Below are positions 7,796 through 16,580 of a stretch of DNA of 41,118 nt, piece after piece. The position numbers and the translations under genes were made by a program. The stretch's first letter is position 1. Each line of letters begins with the position of its first letter. The notes under the pieces were generated by a model. That model was not told the origin of the DNA. It was given only the letters and a program-made list of their open reading frames with translations, and made no database searches. This DNA comes from Candidatus Gastranaerophilales bacterium (GTDB taxonomy: Bacteria > Cyanobacteriota > Vampirovibrionia > Gastranaerophilales > Gastranaerophilaceae). The stretch is from contig CALUQQ010000066.1 in NCBI GenBank assembly GCA_944322955.1, positions 1 through 41,118 on the forward strand, written 5' to 3'.

Positions 7796-7939
7796 ATGGA
7801 AGAGAAGTTAGTTATAAGGTTTCACGACTCAAAAGCCGTTGAAAAAATCAAAAAAATGCGTAAATCCGGAATAAATATTACGCAGGCAGTCACGGAATTT
7901 ATTCTCAGATACGCAATTGACGAAAAAAAACATAATTAA
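7796..7939 (+). CDS. Small ribbon-helix-helix-like DNA-binding protein
   Basis: A 47-aa frame. The pattern is that of an Arc/MetJ-type ribbon-helix-helix: a short beta strand (LVIRF, residues 5-9), a first helix (KAVEKIKKMRKSG), the turn IN, and a second helix (ITQAVTEFILRYA). Such proteins dimerise through the strand and bind short repeated operators. The start is weak (only a loose GGGAAT before it), so expression needs proof. It ends 40 nt before recN and begins just after the repeats and palindromes at 7641-7765, which are plausible binding sites. Whether it belongs to the phage or the host is unclear. Confidence 0.55.
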   Translation: MEEKLVIRFHDSKAVEKIKKMRKSGINITQAVTEFILRYAIDEKKHN

Positions 7940-7943
7940 ATAC

Positions 7944-7972
7944 TTGCCCTCCGGATAATTTGCGGGTAAGAT
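7944..7972 (+). promoter_or_regulatory. Promoter of recN giving a leaderless start
   Basis: A -35 box TTGCCC (7944-7949), a 17-nt spacer and a -10 box TAAGAT (7967-7972) are followed after 7 nt by the recN ATG at 7980. The expected transcription start coincides with the start codon. No Shine-Dalgarno sequence is present. Confidence 0.55.
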
Positions 7973-7979
7973 AATAAGT

Positions 7980-9635
7980 ATGATAAAACAGTTAAGGCTG
8001 AAAAACTACATACTCATTGACGAATTAACGGCGAATTTTGACGGAGGATTAAATATAATCACCGGCGAGACAGGAGCAGGCAAAAGTATTATGATAAACG
8101 CTATAGACCTTGCTTTTGCGCCCAGAGTACCTAAAGACGTTATAAAAACAGGTGCCGAAAAAGCTGTTATTGAACTTGTTATTGAAAACAAAAACCACGA
8201 TATGAGCTGGTTTTATGAACAAAACGGAATAGACAATCTCGGAGATGAAATTATCATAACAAAAGAGATTACCCCGTCCGGTGCACGTTCCAGAATAAAC
8301 GGGACACTGGCAAGCTCGGAAATTTTAAAAAGCTTAAAATCAATTTTTATAGATATACACTCCCAGCACCAGACTTATTCATTTATGCAGCCCAAATACC
8401 ACATTACCCTCCTGGATTCATACGGGAAAGATTCTTACGGCTTGAAACTTGCGCAATACAAAAGTATGTTTACGGATTACAAAAACCTCATATCAGAACT
8501 GGAAAAAGCACAAAATTCCCAAAATACAACCGAATCCGAGCTGGAATTTTTAAAATTTCAGATAAACGAAATAAATTCCGCCGCAATAAAATCCGAAACA
8601 GAAGATGAAGAACTTACACGCGAACTTGAAGTCCTGGAAAATGCGGAAAAGCTGAAAGAGTTGACAGGCGCGTCATACTGGGCGCTCAACGGCGACGAAA
8701 ATTCCATACTGGAAGGACTTAATAAAATTAAATCGAACATTGCAAAGGCCTCAGGCTATGACCCCTCACTTGAAGAATTAGAGCGGAATATAATTGAAGC
8801 CTCAGAAACTTTAAAAGAAGCCGGGAGCGAACTTAACCGCTATAGCAGAGAACTTGAAAATGACACAGGCCGGCTGGATGAAATTCAGGAGCGGCTGTTT
8901 TTGCTGGACAAGTTAAAACGCAAATACGGCGGCACTCTTGAGGCTGTATTCAAAACTTACGAAAACCTCACAACAGAACTTTCAGCAATTGAAATTTCGT
9001 CAGACAACATTGAGGATTTACAAGAAAAAATAGCAAAAGCCGAAGAAGAACTCAAATCACTTGGAGCCGTTATAAGCAGGCACCGCAAGGATTTTGCAAA
9101 AGTTTTATCAGTACAGATACAGGACAAACTTGAGCTTCTGGAGTTGCCGAAATCCCGGTTTGAAATCGCAATCAGACCGAAAGAGCTTTCCGCAGACGGC
9201 ATTGACGATGTGGAATTTTTAATTTCCACAAACATATCAGAGGATTTGAAACCGCTTGCAAAAACAGCTTCAGGAGGTGAAATCTCACGTGTAATGCTTG
9301 CTATCAAAACAATTTTTGCGGAAAACGACGATATTGATACCGTTATATTTGACGAAATTGATACCGGAATTTCCGGCCGTGCAGCCCAGAGCGTTGCGGA
9401 TGAAATTCTTGCGCTTTCAAAATACCGCCAGATAATTTTAATCACACATCAGGCAATTATAGCTTCCAAATCCGACAAACATTTCTATGTAAAAAAATCA
9501 CAGACCGACCAAACCAAAGTTGAAGTATACGTTTTGACAGGAGAAAATAAAATCAAAGCACTGGCTGAACTTGCAGCAGGCGGCATTAACGAACAATCAA
9601 TGGATTTTGCGCGCTCGCTTGTGGAAAATTATTAA
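7980..9635 (+). CDS. recN: DNA repair ATPase RecN
   Basis: A 551-aa SMC-like protein of the usual RecN length. It acts in the cytoplasm at double-strand breaks, holding DNA ends or sister duplexes for RecA-dependent repair. The N-terminus has the P-loop GETGAGKS (residues 29-36). The middle (about 160-380) is a long coiled coil, interrupted as in RecN. The C-terminal ATPase half has the signature SGGEISRVMLAIK (from about 431) and the Walker B/D-loop VIFDEIDTGISG (about 454). The frame is intact. The gene has its own promoter and ends 4 nt into the opposing glycosidase gene, so transcription converges there. I see no LexA-like box upstream. Confidence 0.95.
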   Translation: MIKQLRLKNYILIDELTANFDGGLNIITGETGAGKSIMINAIDLAFAPRVPKDVIKTGAEKAVIELVIENKNHDMSWFYEQNGIDNLGDEIIITKEITPSGARSRINGTLASSEILKSLKSIFIDIHSQHQTYSFMQPKYHITLLDSYGKDSYGLKLAQYKSMFTDYKNLISELEKAQNSQNTTESELEFLKFQINEINSAAIKSETEDEELTRELEVLENAEKLKELTGASYWALNGDENSILEGLNKIKSNIAKASGYDPSLEELERNIIEASETLKEAGSELNRYSRELENDTGRLDEIQERLFLLDKLKRKYGGTLEAVFKTYENLTTELSAIEISSDNIEDLQEKIAKAEEELKSLGAVISRHRKDFAKVLSVQIQDKLELLELPKSRFEIAIRPKELSADGIDDVEFLISTNISEDLKPLAKTASGGEISRVMLAIKTIFAENDDIDTVIFDEIDTGISGRAAQSVADEILALSKYRQIILITHQAIIASKSDKHFYVKKSQTDQTKVEVYVLTGENKIKALAELAAGGINEQSMDFARSLVENY

Positions 9636-11557
9636 CCTTTACGGAATAGCTCCATATATTCCGGAAAAACTTCTTTAATATATTTTTTGTAATCTTTAAT
9701 ATCAAAAAATCCGACCGAAAATTCCGCTGAATTCCGGCCAATCTGCTGTGCATCAGGGACCTCAAGAGGCGGTCCTGCAGGAGTGGAACGCGAAGGGTTT
9801 TCAGGATTTGAAATAATGCCGATACTGCGCAAAATCGTTATTGAAAGCCCGTTTTTAAATACCTCATATTCCGTCAGACCTTTTGTAATTATTCCAAACC
9901 CTTGCGCCCACACCAACCTTTGCATCGGAGCAAAATTCGTCTTGACCTCAATTCCGCGTGTTTTCGGAAGATGTTTGAGCATGTCGTAATCAGGATCAAA
10001 TTCCCGCCGGATAATTGTGTTCATATCCTCAGAAAATGTTTCCGTGACAGGTTTTGGCAATAAAAATCTCACCTGCCAAAGTTTATTTTTTAATTTGTTG
10101 TCCCAGTTTATTGTAAAATGCAAAAGATTTTCGCTGCGTTCAAATTGAATGTCAAAAAAACTTGTTTTAATAATGTTGTCACCGACTTCGAAAATTTCGG
10201 CCTTTTTGCCGTAATCGCCTTCAACAGCTCCAAAATTATATGTATCACCTTTATCTTCACGGATAAGAAATTCAATTCGAACATTCTGCACAAAAAGTTG
10301 ATTGTCTGAAAGCAGCACATTCAAATTTGTTCTGGATTCAGGGGATTTTTTAAGGGTATAAATCGTTTTTAAATCCTCTGTGACAGGAATTTTTTGAGTA
10401 TTATAGAGAATTGAGTTTTCAAAGCCTTTATCTTCTTTTACTATATCATAGCCTTCAAGCAAAACGGGTGAACGCATAACGGGAGTTTTGAAATCATATT
10501 CAAGTCTCAATTCTTCAACAATTGTATCTGCAATTTGGATAATTTTTTCGTAGCGTGTAATATTTTCCCTATGCACCAAATCCGTTGAGCAGCCGCAAAT
10601 ACTATCATGCGCCTGATTTTGGAGTAATAATTTATAGGCATAATCTATAACATTATTGTATTTTGCACCGTATTTTTTTTGAAGTTTGTCGGTTTCTTCC
10701 AGCATATAACAGCATTTAGTATTATATTGTTTGAGTTTCATCCTGGCAGAATATGCGCCCGGCAGAATAAATGTTTTGGAATTATCTCTTAATTCTTCGT
10801 CAAAACATGTTTCAAATTTAACTTTTTCAAAGTAATCAAAAGGTGAGCCGAGCTTGATTTCATAATTTTTGAGATATTTGTTAACCCCGTTGATTTGCTC
10901 CGTAATATCCAGCTCCACCCCGAGATGATCGGCTCCGATAGGCATAAGAATATACTCAGAGGCTTTCTGCGCAATTTTATCAAGATCATTTTCAAGCCAT
11001 TCGGCTTTTTCTTTGACAGAAATCGGAGATGAAAATATATCCATAAAATAACCGCGTATAAGATTAACCGTATTCACACCGTTAAAAATAAAATCCGCCG
11101 GCAAATCGCCTGCCCCGCGCCAGACCACTGCCTTATCAATCCCGAATTCCCGTAAAATCACCGGAACATTTTTGCTGTGTCCAAAAGTATCCGCAAGGTA
11201 TCCGATAAAATCTTCACAGCCAAAATCCTTTGATATTTTTAACCCGATTTCCAAATTCTTTTCAAAACATTTTCTGTCTGTTAAAAATTCGTCCGTCAAA
11301 CAATAAAATGGCCCGATAAAAAGTTTCTTTTCTTTAATAAACTTTCGCACAGCACTTTCTTTTTCAGGCCGCATTTCAAGGTAATCCAAAAGTGCCGCTG
11401 TCTGTCCGTCAAAATAAAATGACGGAATTAACCCTTTATCAAGCATTTCCAGCACATTATCAAAAACTCTCAAAAGTCTGAGCCTGAAGACCTCAAATTC
11501 TCTGTACCATTCCCTGTCCCAATGAGTGTGCAGATATGCAATTACATTCTTTTTCAT
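9632..11557 (-). CDS. GH38-type alpha-mannosidase-like glycoside hydrolase
   Basis: A 641-aa protein. The N-terminal domain starts with the family metal-site motif, HTHWDREWY (about residues 10-18). It continues with LTDEFL and GYLADTFGHSKN, which holds the predicted nucleophile aspartate, and further on has QNQAHDSICGCS, matching the zinc-ligand H-D motif. This is the GH38 core (retaining alpha-mannosidases, calcium- or zinc-dependent). The C-terminal beta domains are shorter than in the roughly 850-1000-residue enzymes, so substrate range may differ. No signal peptide is visible, pointing to cytoplasmic breakdown of mannosyl glycans or mannosylglycerate-like compounds. It has a promoter at 11564-11592 with only 6 nt before the ATG. 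Confidence 0.85.
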   Translation of the reverse strand: MKKNVIAYLHTHWDREWYREFEVFRLRLLRVFDNVLEMLDKGLIPSFYFDGQTAALLDYLEMRPEKESAVRKFIKEKKLFIGPFYCLTDEFLTDRKCFEKNLEIGLKISKDFGCEDFIGYLADTFGHSKNVPVILREFGIDKAVVWRGAGDLPADFIFNGVNTVNLIRGYFMDIFSSPISVKEKAEWLENDLDKIAQKASEYILMPIGADHLGVELDITEQINGVNKYLKNYEIKLGSPFDYFEKVKFETCFDEELRDNSKTFILPGAYSARMKLKQYNTKCCYMLEETDKLQKKYGAKYNNVIDYAYKLLLQNQAHDSICGCSTDLVHRENITRYEKIIQIADTIVEELRLEYDFKTPVMRSPVLLEGYDIVKEDKGFENSILYNTQKIPVTEDLKTIYTLKKSPESRTNLNVLLSDNQLFVQNVRIEFLIREDKGDTYNFGAVEGDYGKKAEIFEVGDNIIKTSFFDIQFERSENLLHFTINWDNKLKNKLWQVRFLLPKPVTETFSEDMNTIIRREFDPDYDMLKHLPKTRGIEVKTNFAPMQRLVWAQGFGIITKGLTEYEVFKNGLSITILRSIGIISNPENPSRSTPAGPPLEVPDAQQIGRNSAEFSVGFFDIKDYKKYIKEVFPEYMELFRKG

Positions 11558-11563
11558 AGCGTA

Positions 11564-11592
11564 ATTTTAACATGTTTTCCGGTTATGCGCAA
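11564..11592 (-). promoter_or_regulatory. Promoter of the GH38 gene, leaderless type
   Basis: On the minus strand TTGCGC (11592-11587), 17 nt, then TAAAAT (11569-11564) preceded by TG-T (extended -10). The ATG at 11557 follows after 6 nt. No ribosome-binding sequence precedes the start. Spacing and box quality are good. Confidence 0.6.
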
Positions 11593-11594
11593 TA

Positions 11595-12992
11595 TTATTT
11601 ATTGAAAAAACGCATTATTTTGTCAAGCAATCCTTCATCTTCCTGAACTAATTCCGTGTGTTCAAGTTTTTGAAGTTTCTGCTCTATTTGTGCATAATCC
11701 TGAGCGCCTTTTGCAAGTTCAAGGTATTTTTTATAAAATTCGACGGCATCGGGTTTATTTTTTATTTTTTCATAAACTTTAGCGAGCTTTCTGACAACAA
11801 GCGCATTACGCTTATCCAGTTCGTACAATTTTTCAAGATAATCCGCTTCTGCTCTGTAATCGCCTATATTTTCTCTGAAATCCGCAAGTTTTTCGAGTGC
11901 TTTCTTGTTTGTCGGTTCAGCTTTTGAAATTTTTTCCCAGAATTCTACAGCGTGATTTTTGTCACCGGTTTCTTCCAGCAAAACAGCAAGAGTATTCATC
12001 AGATCAACATCATCTTCTTTCATTTGCCACGCATTTAAAAATTCATTAACCGCAATATCTTTATTGCCTCTGACAAGATTATATTTACCCCAGTTAAGGT
12101 GAGAGCTGTATTCGTCATTTTTACCTTCAAAAATCAGGGCACGCATTTGGTAGACAAGGGCTGAATTTCTATTGAGTTCATTGTATTTTTCAACATATTC
12201 AAGCGCTTTGTCATATTCTCCCTGTGTATAATAATATTCTGCTCTGAGCGCATAATATTCGGGATTATTTTTGTAAAACGGTTCTATTTCCAGAAGTTTT
12301 TTGTCTGCGTCCGTGTCCTCACCGGATTGAAGCATGCATTTGATTTTTAATAAATCGTCTTTTGTCAAATCTTTTGCAAGGTCGGGTTGATTATTTCGAA
12401 GATAAAGTTTTGCAAGATTTTCCCTGACTTTATCTGTATCAAAGCGTTTTTGCGCGCGTTCAAGAACGTCAATGGCGCTTGTTAGCATATCTTCTTTAAG
12501 GTATAACTCAGCAAGTTTGAGAAAAACTTCCTCATGATTTTCTTCATACTCAAGCGTTTTTAAAAATTCGTCGATTGCCTTTGTTATATTGCCGGTCTGG
12601 TCATACAAATTCGCCAGAGTAAAACGGGTCATAACAATATCGCGCTCATTTTCCGCATGATTAAGCGCTTTTTTATAGTCATTGATTGCATGTTCCAGCT
12701 TATGCTCAACAGAATGGAGATTTCCTCTGTAGATATAATATTTGTACTTGTCAGTATCAACGTAAATATCCATCAGTTGTTCATAGCAAAGGGTATTTGT
12801 CATATCTTTTTCTAAAATTTGTGTATAATAATCAGCTGCTTCATCTTTTTTGTTAAGCATCATGGCCAAATGACCGAGCCTTTCGGTTATACTCAAATCA
12901 TTCGGACGTTTTTCGTGTTCTTTTTTATATTCTTCATAAGCCTGTTCGTATTGTTCATTGGCTTCAAATTGTTCTGCTGTTTGTATGCTCAT
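11595..12992 (-). CDS. TPR-repeat protein
   Basis: The frame is open to 13079, but ATG 12992 has AAGGAG 6 nt upstream, giving 465 aa. The protein is an almost unbroken series of about ten to twelve tetratricopeptide repeats. They show the G/A/Y/A/P spacing, for example ALNHAENERDIVMTRFTLAN, LYDQTGNITKAIDEFLKTLE and AEYYYTQGEYDKALEYVEKY. It ends in a short charged tail (EDEGLLDKIMRFFNK). There is no signal peptide or membrane segment, so it is probably a cytoplasmic scaffold for protein-protein contacts; the partner is unknown. It lies 58 nt downstream of pth on the same strand. Confidence 0.85.
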   Translation of the reverse strand: MSIQTAEQFEANEQYEQAYEEYKKEHEKRPNDLSITERLGHLAMMLNKKDEAADYYTQILEKDMTNTLCYEQLMDIYVDTDKYKYYIYRGNLHSVEHKLEHAINDYKKALNHAENERDIVMTRFTLANLYDQTGNITKAIDEFLKTLEYEENHEEVFLKLAELYLKEDMLTSAIDVLERAQKRFDTDKVRENLAKLYLRNNQPDLAKDLTKDDLLKIKCMLQSGEDTDADKKLLEIEPFYKNNPEYYALRAEYYYTQGEYDKALEYVEKYNELNRNSALVYQMRALIFEGKNDEYSSHLNWGKYNLVRGNKDIAVNEFLNAWQMKEDDVDLMNTLAVLLEETGDKNHAVEFWEKISKAEPTNKKALEKLADFRENIGDYRAEADYLEKLYELDKRNALVVRKLAKVYEKIKNKPDAVEFYKKYLELAKGAQDYAQIEQKLQKLEHTELVQEDEGLLDKIMRFFNK

Positions 12993-13050
12993 TTTATACT
13001 CCTTAAAATTTATTATACACAAAATATTTTGGTAAAAATACTCCTGTAAG

Positions 13051-13608
13051 CTAATTAAAAATATTCTGGGCTTTTTCAATTCCGTCCGTCAGATAGCATT
13101 CAACGGCACTCACGGCACGTGAAAGCACAGGTTTCAAAATTTCAGCCTGCTCTTTTGTAAAAGTGCCCAAAACATAATTTTCGGACGGGATCGGCGGCTG
13201 GGGGCCTATCCCTATTTTTAACCTTGTAAAATCAGATGTGCCAAGATGCTTTATAATTGATTTAACTCCGTTATGCCCTCCGTCAGAGCCTGTTTTACGG
13301 AACCTGAGCCGTCCTAAATCAAGCGCTATATCGTCAAAAATTATCAAAACATCTTTTATATCAATTTTGTAAAAATTGCAAAGCGCTGAAACAGCCTCAC
13401 CTGACAAATTCATAAATGTTACGGGCTTAGCGATTATTATTTCTTCACCGTTAAAATTAAATTTTGTCATCAGACATTTAAACTTCTTTTCTTCACGGAA
13501 CTGCAGATTATTTTTAAACGCCCATTTATCAACAGCCATAAATCCGGCGTTATGACGCGTAAAACAGTATTTTTCTCCGATATTGCCTAATCCTGTGACT
13601 AATTTCAT
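13051..13608 (-). CDS. pth: Peptidyl-tRNA hydrolase
   Basis: A 185-aa enzyme that frees tRNA from peptidyl-tRNA dropped by the ribosome. ATG 13608 (AAAGG 9 nt upstream) gives the family's standard start MKLVTGLGNIG; a TTG at 13614 is the alternative. Active-site elements are all visible: the N in GLGNIG, the catalytic H in TRHNAGF, FMNLSG, the D in IFDDIALDLG, and GGHNGVKSI. The length is typical. It is divergent from the XRE regulator, with an inverted repeat in the shared upstream region. The TPR gene follows it. Confidence 0.95.
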   Translation of the reverse strand: MKLVTGLGNIGEKYCFTRHNAGFMAVDKWAFKNNLQFREEKKFKCLMTKFNFNGEEIIIAKPVTFMNLSGEAVSALCNFYKIDIKDVLIIFDDIALDLGRLRFRKTGSDGGHNGVKSIIKHLGTSDFTRLKIGIGPQPPIPSENYVLGTFTKEQAEILKPVLSRAVSAVECYLTDGIEKAQNIFN

Positions 13609-13657
13609 TTTCAAAAACCTTTTATATTTATTATTTTAACGTAAATAAATATTACCG

Positions 13658-13693
13658 TGTCGATTTGCCGACATTTCGCTTAACAAATCGACA
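13658..13693. promoter_or_regulatory. Inverted repeat between pth and the XRE-type regulator
   Basis: TGTCGATTTG (13658-13667) and CAAATCGACA (13684-13693) are perfect reverse complements separated by 16 nt. A third CGACA half-site lies between them at 13669-13673. The pair lies in the 130-nt divergent intergenic region, 46 nt before the regulator gene. It is a good candidate operator for that helix-turn-helix protein, possibly also affecting pth. Binding is inferred. Confidence 0.55.
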
Positions 13694-13738
13694 AAATAAA
13701 CGTATTTTGAGTGTAAGTTCAATTATGAGGATTAATTT

Positions 13739-14302
13739 ATGAAAGATAAACAGATAATTCAACAAAAAAGTTCGGAAAAAGTTGCGAGATTTTTAGAAAA
13801 AAACGCTTTACACAAAAAAGATTTCGCCGAAATGATAGGGGTAACGCTTTCGTATGTATATAATTTAATAGACGAATCCATACCGTTTTCTACACGCGGA
13901 ACAACATTGGAGAGGATTGCAACGGTTATGGAGGTTGAACCTGAGGAATTTGAGGAATACAAAATTCCGCAGGAACCTGTTTTGTTGGATGATTCCGTAG
14001 AATTTATAATAGACGCTCTTAAATCAAAAAAAATGTCTGTCGTAAATTTTTTGAAAGCATTCCCCAGAAAAAAACGACTGGATATTGTAGATATTTTAAG
14101 AGGTGTGATGCCTTTGCCGATTGATTTCAAAGAATTAACCATGATAGGCCAGGTTCTGGATTTTACGGTAGATGAAGTCTACAACATGTGGGAAAAACGC
14201 ATGAAACAAGTGTTAGAAGTTAACGGGATGAATATTTATTCCAATGCCGCGCTTGTAAATTCCATGTTTGATTGCGCAAAAAAATTCGTACATATTAAGT
14301 AG
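13739..14302 (+). CDS. XRE-type helix-turn-helix regulator
   Basis: A 187-aa protein starting at ATG 13739 behind GAGGATTAATTT. The N-terminal part (about 14-73) is a Cro/CI-type domain: VARFLEKNALHKKDFAEMIG, then VTLSYVYNLIDESIPFSTRG as the recognition region, then TTLERIATVMEVEPEEFEEY. A second helical domain (about 80-180), with MSVVNFLKAFPRKKRLDIVD, has no assignment I know. It may be a sensing or oligomerisation domain, or a second degenerate HTH repeat (FTVDEVYNMWEKRMKQVLEV). The gene ends 8 nt inside the opposing queA. The upstream inverted repeat suggests autoregulation. The target genes are unknown. Confidence 0.75.
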   Translation: MKDKQIIQQKSSEKVARFLEKNALHKKDFAEMIGVTLSYVYNLIDESIPFSTRGTTLERIATVMEVEPEEFEEYKIPQEPVLLDDSVEFIIDALKSKKMSVVNFLKAFPRKKRLDIVDILRGVMPLPIDFKELTMIGQVLDFTVDEVYNMWEKRMKQVLEVNGMNIYSNAALVNSMFDCAKKFVHIK

Positions 14303-15380
14303 GTTTAACCTTATTTCTGATAAACATACAATCGCCATAGGAAAAAAATCTGTAGCGTTCTTCAACAGCTTCTTTGTATGCCTCAAAAATAAAGTCTTTC
14401 CCCGCAAATGCACTCACAAGCATTAAAAGAGTTGACTTAGGCAGGTGAAAATTCGTGATAAGACCGTCTGTAACCTTGAATTCATAAGGCGGATAAATGA
14501 ACAATTCCGACGCGCTATTACAAGCCTTTATACAACCATATTGACTGTATGCGGTCTCAAGCGTCCTGACAGTAGTTGTCCCGACCGCTATCAATTTTTT
14601 GCCGGATGCTTTTGCCCTATTTATAATCTCTGCTGTTTCTTCGCTTATTTCAAAAGTTTCCGAGTGCATTTTATGGTCTTCTATACGCTCACATTTTACC
14701 GGCCGAAATGTCCCAAGCCCCACGTTCAGAGTTACATAAGCTGTCTCCACACCTTTTTCTTCCAGCTGTTTTAATATCTCTTTTGTAAAATGCAATCCCG
14801 CTGTCGGCGCTGCAACTGACCCTTCATCCTTTGCGTAAACCGTCTGATACCGTTCCGTGTCAAATTTCCTTATCTCTTCCGTTTGAAGTTTTCGCTCTAT
14901 ATACGGCGGAAGCGGAATATTCCCGACTTTATGCAAAATTTTAAACAAATCACCTTCATAAATTAGCTCTGCTAACCATTCTCCATCCTCATCAAGCCGT
15001 TTTATCACATGCACGCTTAATTCGCCGCTTATTTTGATTATAGTATCCGGCTTTATCCTTTTGGAAGGCTTTATAAGACATGACCAGGTTTTGCCTTCGT
15101 TTTTGCCCTCTTTTACACCGCCTTTGGGTTCCAGCAAAAATACTTCAATCCGCGCGCCTGTATCTTTTTTCCCGTAAAGCCTTGCTGGAAGTACTTTTGT
15201 GTTATTCATTACAAGCAATGTATGCTCATCCAATAAATCAACTATATCGTAAAAATGCTTATGCTCTATCGTGTGTTTTTCAGGATTAAGCACAAGCATT
15301 CTGGAATTTTCGCGTTTGTCGGCCGGCATTTGCGCTATTAATTCTTCCGGAAGTTCATAATCATATTCCGATACCTGCAA
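14295..15380 (-). CDS. queA: S-adenosylmethionine:tRNA ribosyltransferase-isomerase
   Basis: This enzyme makes epoxyqueuosine at the wobble base of GUN-anticodon tRNAs. The frame extends to 15401, but TTG 15380, 7 nt after AAGGAG, gives the family's start (M)QVSEYDYELPEELIAQ and 361 aa, the usual length. Family motifs present: PADKRENSRMLVL, NTKVLPARLYG, GSVAAPTAGLHFT, THVTLNVGLGTFRPV-like (here AYVTLNVGLGTFRPV), HSETFEI, AVGTTTVRTLE and TNFHLPKSTLLMLVSAF. It follows yidC by 4 nt on the same strand and is probably cotranscribed with it. Confidence 0.95.
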   Translation of the reverse strand: MQVSEYDYELPEELIAQMPADKRENSRMLVLNPEKHTIEHKHFYDIVDLLDEHTLLVMNNTKVLPARLYGKKDTGARIEVFLLEPKGGVKEGKNEGKTWSCLIKPSKRIKPDTIIKISGELSVHVIKRLDEDGEWLAELIYEGDLFKILHKVGNIPLPPYIERKLQTEEIRKFDTERYQTVYAKDEGSVAAPTAGLHFTKEILKQLEEKGVETAYVTLNVGLGTFRPVKCERIEDHKMHSETFEISEETAEIINRAKASGKKLIAVGTTTVRTLETAYSQYGCIKACNSASELFIYPPYEFKVTDGLITNFHLPKSTLLMLVSAFAGKDFIFEAYKEAVEERYRFFSYGDCMFIRNKVKPT

Positions 15381-15384
15381 CGCA

Positions 15385-16470
15385 CTACTCCTTATTGTCA
15401 ATCTTTTTTGCGTTATTCAAATCGCTATCGGTTACAATCGCTTTTTTACGAGCTTCTTCCGCATCCATCTGCTTATTTACAATTACCGTCTGCAATATCT
15501 GGATTAAATTACTCGTCACCAGATACAAAAGCACACCGGCAGGTATCGGGATTATTACAAATGTCGCGATTATCATGATAGGCATAAATGTGCCCATTGA
15601 TTTTTGAATTGCTGCCTGCGTCGGATCCTGCGGTTCAGAGGTCTTTGACGTCGCCATCATTACCTTTTGCGAAATAAACATCGTTATCGCAAATAATACT
15701 ATTAACATTAACACATCAAAATGGAATGCCTGTTTGACCTCAATCGACGGCACTGATGCCGCTAAAATCTCACCCTGACGTGTAAATGTTATCTTTTCCG
15801 TTTCTTTTGTGTTTACATCAGTTATAACCACATCGGCTTTTTCGATTTTTTGAAGCTGGCTGAATTTTAAGTTCAAATTATCAAGGCTGATCTTAAAGTC
15901 AATCGGTTCACCCGGTGTTAATTCACCCTGAATCTCCAATGCCTGATTTGGTTTTGATATCTTTACATTTTCTAAAGTTTCCTCCGGCAAGTATACAACA
16001 GCGGTTTTGCCAGCAATAAATCTGTCGTATTTGGAAACACCCATTTCTCCGTCGTTTGAAATCCCGGCGGACGCTCTTAATGTCGTATCAAGCCTGTTTA
16101 CAAATAAAAACGGTACATTCCCCGCTGTTTGTATAAATTGAGGACTCATCAACGCCGAATATAACAAGATGAATATAGGCATTTGGATTAATAAAGGCAT
16201 ACATCCACCCATTGGGTTAAACTTATGTTCCTTATAAAATTCCATAAGTTTTTGCTGCATTACCTGCGGATTGCTTTTGTATCTGTCCTGTATTGCCTTT
16301 AATTTCGGCTGCAGCGTCTGCATCATACGCATTGAACGCTGCTGAGATACGTTCAACGGCCACAAAAATGCACGAACTATTATCGTTAATACGATTATTG
16401 CCCAGCCGTAACTGCCGACGACTGACGCCAGTTTGCTTAAAAATTCTATTGTTAATGTCGTAAAGTCCAA
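15385..16470 (-). CDS. yidC: Membrane protein insertase YidC, with a cyanobacterial-like insertion
   Basis: A 361-aa insertase for inner-membrane proteins. The start is TTG 16470 behind GGATTAGGGAA. Conserved core: the N-terminal helix (YGWAIIVLTIIVRAFLWPLN, with the hydrophilic-groove arginine in IIVRAFLWPL), the cytoplasmic hairpin QQRSMRMMQTLQPKLKAIQD, GGCMPLLIQMPIFILLYSAL, and two late membrane helices. It lacks the large N-terminal periplasmic domain of proteobacterial YidC. Instead about 120 hydrophilic, beta-rich residues (about 135-255) sit between the membrane segment ending LLYSALMSP and the one starting HFDVLMLIVLFAI. Cyanobacterial YidC has an insertion in the same place. queA follows immediately. 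Confidence 0.92.
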   Translation of the reverse strand: MDFTTLTIEFLSKLASVVGSYGWAIIVLTIIVRAFLWPLNVSQQRSMRMMQTLQPKLKAIQDRYKSNPQVMQQKLMEFYKEHKFNPMGGCMPLLIQMPIFILLYSALMSPQFIQTAGNVPFLFVNRLDTTLRASAGISNDGEMGVSKYDRFIAGKTAVVYLPEETLENVKISKPNQALEIQGELTPGEPIDFKISLDNLNLKFSQLQKIEKADVVITDVNTKETEKITFTRQGEILAASVPSIEVKQAFHFDVLMLIVLFAITMFISQKVMMATSKTSEPQDPTQAAIQKSMGTFMPIMIIATFVIIPIPAGVLLYLVTSNLIQILQTVIVNKQMDAEEARKKAIVTDSDLNNAKKIDNKE

Positions 16471-16503
16471 TTCCCTAATCCTCTTATTCGGCTTTTTTTA
16501 AAA

Positions 16504-16580
16504 TGGTCGGGATGACACGATTTGAACGTGCGACCCCCTCGTCCCAAGCGAGGTGCGCTACCAAGCTGCGCCACATCCCG
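16504..16580 (-). tRNA. tRNA-Pro (TGG anticodon), CCA encoded
   Basis: A complete cloverleaf reads from 16580 to 16504: acceptor CGGGATG/CATCCCG, D arm GCGC-AGCTTGGTA-GCGC, anticodon stem CCTCG/CGAGG with loop CTTGGGA (anticodon TGG), and T arm with TTCAAAT. Discriminator A is followed by encoded CCA. Fragments of the 5' half are repeated upstream (16570-16837). Confidence 0.95.
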
